NCBI GenBank assembly: GCA_949825025.1
Contig: OX463778.1
Location: 48,074,829-48,138,828, forward strand
Origin: Siphlonurus alternatus
Taxonomy: Eukaryota > Arthropoda > Insecta > Ephemeroptera > Siphlonuridae
Length of the DNA stretch: 64,000 nucleotides
Direction: 5' to 3'
The position numbers and the translations under genes were made by a program. This document shows positions 20,513 to 56,535 of the stretch, one piece after another (the first letter of the stretch is position 1; each line of letters starts with the position of its first letter). The notes beneath the pieces are model-generated. The model was not told where the DNA came from and did not search any database. It saw only the letters and a list, made by a program, of their open reading frames with translations.

Positions 20513-22290
20513 TTATTAATACATATATATAAATATAATCAGGCGCGGATCCAGAAACAAATTATTATCAAATTATTTTTATTTCAAGCATATGATTAGA
20601 TATGATGAGCCACATAAAGCGAAACAGCATTATGAATGATAGTAAATTTTAATATATAAAATTACGTAATTATTAGGATTATTACTTACAAGTTAGATTC
20701 GAGTTAGATTCATTATATATAACAAAAGGAATTAAAAAATACAATAATATATTTTATTTTTTTATCGAAAAAAAATTTTTTCGATGCTTACTATCCTAAA
20801 AATCATAATATTAATTCTTTCAAAATAATACATATTTGTTTATTTACCGTTACTCTCCCTTCTATTCAATTTAAAATACAATGGAATGTTGAGGCGCACT
20901 CGCAACGGTAGAGAAGGAGCATTCATCACGGCACGGCTGCCCTTCATATTTCTTTCTTTGCCTTGAGCTTTTGCTCTCTGAGTTATAGGGGCATTTTTTT
21001 AACTGCAATAACTTAACATATAATTATTGTATTCACAAATTAATCAGACTAGGAAATAGATAAACATAATTATAATGACTGTTGCTCATTTAAAAACGGT
21101 TAATCTTATTATTTCCTTTGAAATGTTGGAATTAAAATCACCCAATCTCGGACATCATTTACTAAAGACTGGTAGTGACATCTCTTTTCATTCCACTTGC
21201 ATATTTTCATAGCGACAGACCTTAATGGATTATATTTCTCTTCTTTTTGGACAATTGGGAATTATTTAATAAAAAAAATACAATATGTTATACGAGCATA
21301 TACATCGCATACACATTTAGTGGGAAAATTAGGCACCAATATAGCTCTGGTCCAGAAAATGGAATTGATTTTTTTTATATATTATATTTAAATTCTGATA
21401 CTTGGGGTAACTTCAAGATATATATTATTGGTATTTTTATGAACATTACAACAAAATCAGAAACACTGCTATCAGAACCAAAAAAGTGTGCCCCTCTCCT
21501 TATGGGAGTTGTATGATATTCAGGGGTACACCTTTTTGAATATGATAGTAATAATTCTGATCAACACTAAGGTATTTAACATATTATTATTATAAGGAAG
21601 TGCTGTAGAAGGGAGGACGGCTACTGTCCAGTTCTGGTCGGACTTGTTATCAGCAGCTGATAGTCCGGCCAAGGTCAGAGAAGATGTCGAGACCTTCAAC
21701 TTGAGTACCCTTGGATGACCTGACCGTCGCCTTACATCAAGACACGTGATCCTGGAAACATCGTGAACACATGCGTGTTGCATATGACTGAATTATGTAT
21801 AATTGCTAATGGGAACCGTCAAAACAATTTCGTTCAGATTTAGAGTACTTACATGTTAAAAAATGGAACTGTGTAAATCAACAAATATGTATTTTGGACT
21901 TGACCTGCTTTTAATGTTTGAATTTAAATATATATAATTAATATGAGTGAAATCTATGACTTATAAGTATAATATGTTTACAATTACACATGTATATTGT
22001 ACACAAAATTAAGTTAAATTGTAAATGATTTATTTTATTTAAATTAATTATTTGCATTACTGAAAAATATTATATATAATTATCATTATAATACATGTAT
22101 AATATATAATTATGATATCTTGCATGATACAACTATAAAGTACATAGCTCACTGCTCCAAATTTTAACCACAACTAAAAATATTATAGTTTTGTAGTAAA
22201 TTCTAACTGTGTATGAGAGAAATTTAATTTTATTTACTAAGCCACGTCAAATTGGCTTCTCTAAATAAAACTTTTTATTAAATAATACAG
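20513..22290. other. Intergenic region with one candidate regulatory islet
   Basis: Mostly AT-rich. A GGCGCGGATCCAG motif at 20543-20557 is a solitary relic of the hAT-like MITE family seen elsewhere. A GC-richer islet at 21600-21770 contains a palindromic GATA/E-box site. No coding exon recognised. Confidence 0.5.
21648..21662. promoter_or_regulatory. Palindromic GATA-E-box-GATA site
   Basis: TATCAGCAGCTGATA is a perfect palindrome around one central base. It combines an E-box (CAGCTG) with two GATA/TATC half-sites, and AAGGTCA lies a few bases downstream. The arrangement resembles composite bHLH/GATA enhancer sites; function is inferred. Confidence 0.35.
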
Positions 22291-22879
22291 AGTCCAGTCA
22301 ATATAGGTTTTGACCTAAAATAAATTGGGAAGCAAGATTTTTTTTCTGGAATTGGTAGAACTCGATGCCCTGAGTAACATATCCAAACCCCCCTGGAATC
22401 CCCCTGGAGCTTTCGCCGCCATCTTGATGGAAAGACGCGCCAATAGTACCTTTGGTTTTAATTTTTTTACTTAATTTCTAATGAACCTAGGTAAAAAATT
22501 CAAACTGTATAATGAGCCTGAGATGTTAGGGCACATTATAAAATAAAACAGTTTAATTAATTTCTTAAGTAAGTATCTTTAATTACGCTAATTAAAATTT
22601 TCACTCATGAAAAAAAAAGTTTGCAGATAAAATTTTCAACTTTTTAACGTCGTTACTAATAAAAGTTTCTAACAAAAGTTGTTGCAAATATATTACAGAT
22701 TAATAAGATATAAGTTTTTTAGCTGTAGTGTACATAGTTTAGGAGATATGATTTTTCTACCGAACCGAGCGCAGCGCTCAAGATCAACGTTGCATGGTCA
22801 CCATGCAGCTACGCCCCGTATTCTCGTTGCTGCGGTTGAGGATACGACGCGTGCATTTGTTCTGTAACATACATACCAC

Positions 22880-23063
22880 AGGCGCGGATCCAGGGGGGAG
22901 GGCCGGGGGTGTGGGGTACCCTCCCTTCCCCCCCCCTCCCCCCTTATTTTTTTTTTATTATTTAACATGGGCAATATAGGCATTTCCCCTACTCCAAATT
23001 TTTTTTCAACATTTGGCTTATGAAGAGGGCACCTCCCGATTTTTTTTTTGTATCCGCGCCTGA
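22880..23063. mobile_element. hAT-like MITE (GGCGCGGATCCAG ends), left-arm copy
   Basis: Begins CAGGCGCGGATCCAG and ends TATCCGCGCCTG. The flanks ACATACCA and ACATAGCT match only partly as an 8-bp target duplication. The body has G/C homopolymer runs and TGCCTATATTGCCCATG, as in the copies at 24919-25108 and 46137-46349. Confidence 0.7.
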
Positions 23064-23248
23064 CATAGCTTCACCATTAAAATTATTTTATGGCTTAATT
23101 TAAGATTAATGGAATAAAATTTATAAATATGATTCGTAATGCATTATAACATAATTTTATTAATCGTAATGCCGTGATCGTGATAAATGAAGAATTCAAA
23201 ATTCTATATTTATTTTTTATATATAATATACTATAATTAATATTACTA

Positions 23249-23607
23249 ATAACGCCACCAATGTTAAAAAAAAAAAAAAAACTCACACGAAAATTATGAA
23301 AAAAATTTAAAATGTTCTCCTTTGCACCCCCTATCAATATCTAAAATATCAGGTACACAAATGCGATCTGGTTTTCAATTGAGTTATTAATTTTTAAATT
23401 TGACTGATTTAACATGGAAGTTCAATTTCTAAATGTTAAAGTAGTCAACATTAAAAATTCATAACTCAAAAACTAGATCGTATTTGTTTATACCTGCATG
23501 ATATTTTAGCTACTGATAGGGTGTGTAGAGGAGAACATTTTATTTCTTTTTCATAATATCGTGTAAGGGATTTTTTTTAACATTGGTGGCGTTATCTTAC
23601 CCTTAAC
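23249..23607. mobile_element. TTAA palindromic MITE, subfamily C, inserted in left arm
   Basis: Starts AACGCCACCAATGTT and ends AACATTGGTGGCGTTATCTT, then ACCCTTAA. It is complementary from end to end with a centre near 23430. The matching right arm (24720-24790) lacks it, giving an empty site. The outermost left bases (GGGTAAGGT) are missing compared with 46941-47277. Confidence 0.75.
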
Positions 23608-23689
23608 ATATTTAAGAGACGGAACATAACATATTGTTTTTCAGCATAATATATAATATATATAATATATACACATATACATACAGTAT

Positions 23690-24670
23690 AATATGTTAGC
23701 GCCAAAAGCCAAATTCACACAATGTCGAGAATGAGTGACCAGAACTAGTTGTGGTTTTTGCATTTTGACCAAAACCCAAAATGAACTCAAGTAAATTCGG
23801 CTTTTGATCATTTAAATTTGATTAAAACTAGTTGTGGTCAAATCGTAAAAAACAAAACCCGCCGACGACAGAGAGCTCATCGGCTTTTGGTGAAACAAAA
23901 TTAACCAAAAATAGATTTAATGAAATCAGAATAAAAAAAAATAAAAAAACGATGTGAGCTTCAATTCGGCTTTTGGTCACCTTTTCACATGTTTATCCAT
24001 AACTAGGTTTGGTTATTTCATAAATGCGACTAAACAATATTCAAGCTTTTTTCAATGAGCACACTTAATTTATTTCATATATAGTTGACTTGTCTTTATT
24101 TTATGCCAATGTGTATGTGTATCATAATCTTATAGTAGTAATGAGATACAATATAAAAAACATTGTTTTTTAAATAAATAATTGTACATAATTATACCTT
24201 TAAAGTTATCGAATTCAGAACATTTTATAATAAATTTACTTTTGGGTGTAATTTAAATACTATATATAGAAGTTGGCTGCTTGCAGAAATATAAAGATTT
24301 TTGGCCAAAAATTATAATTAGCAATAAACCATGGCTTTATATATATATATAAAGATAGGAAAATATATTTGCATATTGATTTAGTAATTGTATTTGTGAA
24401 ATATAAATTAATTTCAATGTATTATTTTACGTTTGGAATGTTGTTTTGTCAATCAATTTTTCAATTTCAAGCTATTATGTTTTATGTTTTTATATTTGCT
24501 ACACACAGTTATATTACATTCACAATTTTTGTTATATGTAGTTCTGTCTAGCAATATATGTATAGTGGTTATAACAAGATTTCATTCAGTATAATTTAAT
24601 AGTCATAAATATATTTTACAAATGACAATTTAAATTGTTTGTGTACAGTACATTTCCTCAGCTTATATTA
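23690..24670. other. Central spacer of the inverted repeat
   Basis: AT-rich spacer between the two arms. The stretch at 23700-24010 contains repeated GCCAAAA and GGCTTTTGGTC-like phrases in both orientations, hinting at an old degraded repeat. No open frame longer than about 60 codons. Confidence 0.5.
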
Positions 24671-24918
24671 TTATTATCTTATATATATAATAAATATTAT
24701 ATGCTGAAAACATAATATGTATTGTTTCGTCTCTTAAAATATATCAATTAGTATTAATTAGTATATATAAATTTGAATTCTTCATTCATCACGGCATTAC
24801 GATTAATAAAATTATGTTATAATATAACTTATAAGTTATACTGCATTAAGAATCATATTTATAAATTTTATTTCATTAATCTTATTTAAGCCATAAAATA
24901 ATATTAATGGTGAAGCTA

Positions 24919-25108
24919 TGTCAGGCACGGATACAGAAAAAAATTTCGGGGGGTGCCCTCTTCATAAGCCAAATGTTGAAAAAAAATTTGGAGTAGGGGA
25001 AATGCCTATATTGCCCATGTTAAATAATAAAAAAAAAAATAAGGGGGGAGGGGGGGGGAAGGGAGGGTACCCCACACCCCCGGCCCTCCCCCCTGGATCC
25101 GCGCCTGT
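24919..25108. mobile_element. hAT-like MITE, right-arm copy (inverted relative to left)
   Basis: Reads CAGGCACGGATACAG to CTGGATCCGCGCCTG with the same neighbours as the left-arm copy in reverse. It was therefore present before the arms were duplicated or is part of the element itself. Confidence 0.7.
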
Positions 25109-25706
25109 GGTATGTATGTTACAGAACAAATGCACGCGTCGTATCCTCAACCGCAGCAATGAGAATACGGGGCGTAGCTGCATGGTGACCATGCAACGTT
25201 GATCTTGAGCGCTGCGCTCGGTTCGGTAGAAAAATCATATCTCCTAAACTATGTACACTACAGCTTAAAAACTTATATCTTATTAATCTGTAATATATTT
25301 GCAACAACTTTTGTTAGAAACTTTTATTAGTAACGACGTTAAAAAGTTGAAAATTTTATCTGCAAACTTTTTTTTTCATGAGTGAAAATTTTAATTAGCG
25401 TAATTAAAGATACTTAATTAAGAAATTAACTAAACTTTTTTATTTTATAATGTGCCCTAATATCTCAGGTTCATTATACAGTTTGAATTTTTTACCTAGG
25501 TTCATTAGAAATTAAGTAAAAAAATTAAAACCAAAGGTACTATTGGCGCGTCTTTCCATCAAGATGGCGGCGAAAGCTCCAGGGGGATTCCAAGGAGGTT
25601 TGGATATGTTACTCAGGGCATCGAGTTCTACCGATTCCAGAAAAAAAATCTTGCTTCCCAATTTATTTTAGGTTGACATAGGATTTACACCTACATTGAC
25701 TGGACT

Positions 25707-26940
25707 GTCGGGCAGAGTTAATAAAATTGTGTACCAACTAACAATTTTCTAAATTTGAGGCATCGGGTAAAATAAATTAATTTGTTAAGAAGAAACCTCC
25801 CCCCCCCCCTTCTTTTCTCACATCCTCACGGAACGAATTTGAAATTAAAAATTCACCTAAAAATATATTAAAAATGAAAACCGAAAAATATTAAAACTTA
25901 TTAAATTAAACTATAAATAGAACATTGTTAAATATTATTATTCGCTTGTTCTTTATAGTTTAGCTATACTAAATTCAACTACATTTGAGCGATATGTTTC
26001 CACTTTACCATAACATATGTAAATAAAACACCCACTTTCTGTAGATTGAAACGACCATGACCAAAGAGTCAACAAGCGATTGAAAGTCAAGAGCTTCACT
26101 TGTTAGACTGCAGATATGAGATGACAGTAAACATTGTAAATAATTTCCTGATAAATATTTAGAGTAAACAGGATCACATTATAGTCATAAACTTTAGTAC
26201 TTGAGTAGCGTTCTCATTACCCTATGTACGTATATGTACATAATGTTTGCACGAGGATATGCAGCACTGCAAGTAAAGAAGCTGATAAAATGTTTAAAAG
26301 AGATATAGGAGCTAGGTCAAACAGAAAAGTACAATCTGACACAAGAAAAGTGGAACAGAGAATTAAAGACCTCGTGTACTCGCGGTTTGAATTTTTTTCT
26401 TCGCGTAATTGTACACAGCCAGAGACGTCCTTGTCTTATGGCCAGTTGTCCATAAGTTCGAGACTGGCCATAAGGTGCGGATGTCACTGCATGGCAGTCT
26501 CTCTGGTGTATATTTATGCAATGTAATTGATGCACGTGCAACCTCATTCTATCACATTTTTTTTGGTATAAAACATTTTGGTGTTGTGTATTATAACTTA
26601 ATTGTATGATTCTTGTTTAATAATGCATTTATACTGTATTTCTCTTTAATTTTCGGACTCATTTTAGTGGGTGCATGTGAAGCTTAAGTGTCCTAATTAA
26701 TTGAAGGTGTTCTGTTTTTGTTGTCACTTGAGCACAAGTTTTGAGCAATTGTTTCCTCTATATATGTTAGGCTATGTTGAACACGTTTCAGCCTGATAAG
26801 TTTTATTTCTAAAAATTGTAAGTATATATATATATAGCGTGAGAATTTAAAATTATTTAAGTTACTTGTTATATAGTTAAGCAATTAAAAAAAAGAAAAA
26901 GTAAACTTTGTAATTCACCCTTTCATCTCAACTTTTAAAA
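25707..26940. other. Intergenic AT-rich region
   Basis: Contains C9 at 25800-25809 and a short hairpin at 26434-26474 with arms CTTATGGCCAGT/ACTGGCCATAAG. The open frames at 26224-26609 show no recognisable domain and normal intergenic composition, so no gene is called. Confidence 0.5.
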
Positions 26941-27126
26941 CTATATATATATATATATATATATGAAAGTCAAAACGGACTTTCAATAATTTTTTTAAAA
27001 ATACTTCCCGGTCTCAGAAAAATCTGAAAAAATTCAGAGTAGCATATTTTTGCACCCTCTATCCATTTCTGCAATAATTTTTTTTGGGGTCGGTACTCTA
27101 TTATAATATATGTATTGTATATATAC

Positions 27127-27178
<52 letters not shown>

Positions 27179-27184
27179 CAAAGA

Positions 27185-27256
27185 AAATTTGTCAGAAAAA
27201 GAAAAAAAGAAAAAGTCTTCCCACCTCGGAAGACTTTTAAATTTTCTGACAAATTT
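27185..27256. repeat. Double-stem hairpin between the TA tracts
   Basis: AAATTTGTCAGAAA pairs with TTTCTGACAAATTT, and AAAAGTCTTCC pairs with GGAAGACTTTT around CACCTC. It sits between the two long TA tracts. Confidence 0.75.
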
Positions 27257-27304
27257 CGCAAATTTTCTTTTTTTGTCTTGGCGGGTAAACACGGTAGAAG
27301 TTTA

Positions 27305-27452
<148 letters not shown>

Positions 27453-27805
27453 GTATATATACAATACATATATTATAATAGAGTACCGACCCCAAAAAAA
27501 TTTATTGCAGAAATGGATAGAAAAAAATGCAAAAATATGCTGAATTTTTTCAGATTTTTCTGAGACCGGAAAGTATTTTTTAAAAATTATTGAAAGTCCG
27601 TTTTATGATGTCACGGGCGTTAATGTCCTATCCTTTTCTTAAGGAGAGGCGCCTCGTGACGTCATCAAAATGGACTTTCAATAATTTTTTTAAAAATACT
27701 TCCCGGTCTCAGAAAAATCTGAAAAAATTCAGAGTAGCATATTTCAGCACCCTCTATCCATTTCTGCAATAAAAAAATTTTGAGGTCGGTACTCCATTCT
27801 GACAA

Positions 27806-30800
27806 AAGTACTTGCGTATTTCATTTTAAATGATCCGACGAAGGCACGATTAAATAAATGATCATTTGATACAATATGTACTTATTTTAAAATACAAAAT
27901 TAATTTAATTATTGTTACTAAAAAATACCATTTGTAAAATTATAATTACAATGAGATCGCAAGATGGAAACATGGCCGGACCATTTACATAATGATCCGA
28001 GTATGCCAAAAAGTTGTTTTCAACGTGCAGAGATGAGTTCTTATCAGCAATCACAGAGGCTATAATAAATACTCTATCAGAAAGTTCAATATGCATCCGT
28101 CTGTCACATATAATAATACAATTATTTAGAAATATTGTAATTATATATATAAATATTATTATTTAATAAAATCTATTTCTTATTAACATTGATCTGGTAT
28201 TATATTACTGATATTCAAAGTATTATAAACAAACATAAAATCATAACTAAAATATTTAATGATAAAAAACAAGAAAACTTCGTTAATATATATTTACGTA
28301 GTGAGAACAAAATGTTCGACTGAAGGCCAATGATGAGTGCCTTTTACGTTTGTGTATTTTATTCAATACATTTGCCAGTCATGAGCAGTAATAATAAAAA
28401 CGTTTCTTCACGTATATTCACTTCTGTAATAAATAAAACTCCTGTCATGGCAAATTAATTAATATCATCAGTGCAATGACAGTGAAAAAAGTAAATAAAG
28501 GGGGGCTCAAATCCAGTGTGCACGAAATCCATCTCTTACATAATATGCAAATCATATTGTTATGTTTGTAATCTCTAGCACTAACTTCCCGTGCGTGGTG
28601 TGTGAAACTTTGTATTTCTATTATGTTACATTATGTACTTCACGTTTGTATGTGGACCAAACGTTTAGTATATATATAGGGTATAGGTCTAAACCTCGAT
28701 CATCATAATAAAAATATGTATATATTATTTAAATAATTAAAACCTCTGAAATTATTGTCATAATTGTTGCACAGACGAATACAATCATTGTTGTTATTCT
28801 CCAACCTATTTATACATAATGTTATACTTATACAGTTAATTAACTGATTAAATAGCATTGCATATTTAAAACTTTACTCTTGCTCTGCTGATGCGCGCAG
28901 CCTATAGAGCCGATAACTTTTAACTATCTTTGCATATTTCTTATAAATTTGCATCAATAGCTTTTTTATGGCTAGCTATAATATATAGTCATGTAAATCT
29001 TAGCATTTACAAGTGTGCAATTACTGTGCATGGTGGATTAAAATATGATTGTAGAAAGAAATATAATTAATATTTTGTTGCTCCAGCAGATCAGAGAGTG
29101 CATGAGTAAATTTTGTTCAATTAAGTGTATATTTAATTATTTAGCAGTATATCTCAAAAGATACTAAATTAAGGAGACTTATGAAATAATAAAAACAAAT
29201 AATTTTTATCATGATGATTTTATTTATAGCAGGCACTCTAACATGACAATTAAACGATACAAAAATTAATTGCAATTTAAGGTAGACCCATAAATGCATT
29301 ATAGAATTAAAAACAATGTTTCACTTTGATGTCGCAGTCACAAAAACCTCTCGTACCAATTGTTGAGAAATAGGATGAACATACATCTTTTTAATTTTTT
29401 TTAAGTGAATTCAAAATTAAATTATTAATAAAAATGACCTGAGAATATTAACCTGCAAAATATAAGAGGTTGAAAATATTATAAAAAATCCAGTTATAAC
29501 TTAACCCCACTGATAGATATTATTATTGACAAAACCAGTGAACCAAACTTTTAACTATTGCTCAAGTGTCAAGTAAGACAGTTATTTTTTTAATAACAGT
29601 TAATATTATCTGTGCGAGATAAACAGATTTTTAAATAGAGTATTATTTTTTGATACGAAATTGAACAACCTACATGACTTTTCATTGCATATATATGTGA
29701 ACAGAGGATGTAATTAAAATTATGTTACTCTTTTTCAGAATCTGAGAACTGTGTTTAAATATTAAATATAGAAGTTAGACTACACCCTTCAGAGACGTTT
29801 AGGCTTTTTTTTATTATTAATTATTTATTAATATTAACGGTCGTGGTCAAACTTTCAATTAAAATTTAAAAACAGTTCCTATAGACTTGGAAAAAATCGG
29901 AGTAACATAATTTTATAACCACTCTTTATTTATACCGTATAGTATGTAATGTATAGTCATGTAATTTGTTCATTTTGTGTACACGTTAGTTTTATTTTCC
30001 ACCTCTAATAATCAAACAGGTTAATATAAAAAATCCATTCATGAAAAAAATAGTTTAACATTTTATTATAAATTATCGAAAACAAAATTATAACAATTAT
30101 AACACAACTTTTAAATTATTAATCATTAATATTTACAATAGCTGAAAGTTAGAAACTATACAACAACAACAAAACATACATTTTTTTTATCAAGAAAAAT
30201 TATATTTACATAAGATAAAGCACAGCTTAAGTCAAGATTATGTTGCATAAATAACATTTGAACTGTGGTACAAACACCTAAACGAAGTAACATTTTTTAA
30301 ATGTACTAAAATGTATTGCTTAAAAATTGGAAAGGAATGTTTTTTGTATGTATTAATTATTTTTTTAAGTTAAAATTACATAAGACCGCGATATTTTGAT
30401 TTAAAAAATACAACATTTGCAACATAACATGGTAGAAACATAAAATCAAAACACATCTAAAGTATACTTTATATCAGACTATTTAATCACAAAATATTGG
30501 ACACTAGGAAGTTATTGCACATTTTTTTTTTTTGTTTGATTTTGTGAATGGTGTAAAATTCAAAAGGTGAAAAAAGTGAATAGAACCTGCTATGAAAAAA
30601 GGGTGTTATTATATTTTGATTTAATTATCGTGTTTCTTGGCACATTAACAGTTGCATTTTTTTCTTTCTCTTTTCGATGATATAAGAGAATTAAAAAATA
30701 ATAAAACATTCTTATAACATTTCATTCCCATAAAATAAATATGCAAGAAAAACATAATTGTTTAAAAATAAATTCAAATTAAAAAAAAAAAAAAAAAAAA

Positions 30801-32468
30801 AAACTTCATGTATTATTGTAATGCGTACATTGTAACTAAAAAAAAAAAAAAATGTCACCCCTCCAGCATTTAAGCCAAGTGATACGAATATTATTTCAGT
30901 GGACTAAAACATTGGATGATGGACATTTTATAGTAGTCTCAATGTACAATTTTTCTCTGTCTTAAATTTAAATAATAAATTAATAACAAATTAAATATTA
31001 ATATTCAGAGCAAAAATGACCTCATATTATTTATTTACTATTCCATTGAGGTACATGGAACTATATTTTCCATCAAATTTCTATATATAGATATAACAGA
31101 ATTTGCAGCCATATTATAGGAATATTTTGCATTAATTTTTTAAAGCTAAATAGTCAATTCAATATTACTTCATAGTTCAATAGAGTTCAATATTAAAATA
31201 TTGTAACCCTGTACATCACTGTACCAACTCATGTAAGATGGTTGTATTTTTTTTAACCTATTATAAAGAAGATTTAATTTAATTAATTATACAAACAACT
31301 AAGAAAGTTAATGGCAGCTTAATTGAAGTCGTTGAGGTAAGTGACTAGGAACAGCAGTAATAGTTCTATGTGTTATTAAGTTGCATCTCGTTGCCATAAA
31401 GGCATACTAATTACTTTTTATCTGAAAAAACTGCTGGGTATACCAATATTTTGTATAAGTAATCTTAATTTAAAATTTTAACAATACGCCAAAATTACTT
31501 GTGCAACTAGAAATATTTTTTTTTATAAACAAAATATCAACAAAAATCACTAGTAATGCGTGTCATAAAGACAAAACAATAATTATAAATTATTATATCA
31601 CACTAATAAAAACATTGTTGAAACCTATTATTTTTATAATATTTATGAAATCACCGGAATTTTAATAATATTAAGAAGATTAAAATAATAACTAAAGGGA
31701 AGAAATTATTTGAAATCGGTTATTTCTTAATTTACTATCCCAGATAAAACTGCAGTAGTCCACTTAAAAAAAAGTGTAGAACCTACTGAGATTCACTATT
31801 CATATTTTTAGGGCCATCACTTGATATCTTAATTACATAGAATTAAATTAATTAGATATAGGCCATTATCAGAAACTTTAATTTATAAAATAAAAGTTTC
31901 TGATAGTTATCATTGATCCCTTTAAGGAATTATGGATATAGGAGGGGGTTAATAAGGGGGGGGCAAAAGGGACTTTTTCTCACATTTAAATTGAATATTA
32001 AAAAAAAAAGACATTATCACAGCCTTATTATAAATAAATTTATTTGTGTGTTTATATTTTTTGTGTATAAACACACAAACACACATTATAAACTTTTTGA
32101 TATATATATTTTTTAACTATTTTTAAATTGCACATAATTATATTACTTTCAGTTCCAAAAACAAAAACCTAATTTCTGATATTTATATCTAAATACTTCT
32201 CACTTCAACAAGTACCCCTAATTAATTCACAGATTATATAATCTATCATATTGGTATACTTTGGAAAAAAACAAATCTTATTAGTTCAATTGCTATATAT
32301 ATAATAATTAATATTTTATCGTGGCAGCAATTATATGTAAGATTTCTAATGACCTGATTTGTACTTGAGAAGCAGCACCTAATGAGTCCACAAAACGGCA
32401 GCAGCACCCCGGCATGCAAATGCAGTCAGTCAGGGGGTGGGGACATTATTACCCACCGGTGCTCACTG
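27806..32468. other. Intergenic AT-rich region, ending in the GRAMD-type 3' UTR
   Basis: No coding exon recognised over 4.6 kb. Poly(A) runs at 30780-30803 and 30839-30852 may be retroposon tails. The part nearest 32468 should contain the 3' UTR of the minus-strand gene; TTTATT at 32039-32044 (AATAAA on the minus strand) is a candidate poly(A) signal. Confidence 0.5.
32043..32076. repeat. Short perfect hairpin near the GRAMD-type poly(A) site
   Basis: TTTGTGTGTTTATA and TATAAACACACAAA are complementary across a short T-rich loop, immediately next to the candidate AATAAA on the minus strand. Confidence 0.7.

Positions 32469-56535
<24,067 letters not shown>

Larger units (their letters stand above)
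22291..25706. mobile_element. 3.4-kb inverted-repeat element or inverted duplication
   Basis: The left arm 22291-about 23690 is complementary to the right arm about 24670-25706, apart from insertions. The ends read AGTCCAGTCAATATAGGT and ACCTACATTGACTGGACT, which are inverted. The arms contain the same AGATGGCGGCGAAAGCTCC block and both carry a copy of a hAT-like MITE. The left arm alone is interrupted by a subfamily C TTAA element. The central loop, about 23690-24670, has no long ORF. No target duplication is evident, so it may be a large foldback transposon or a segmental inverted duplication. Confidence 0.8.
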
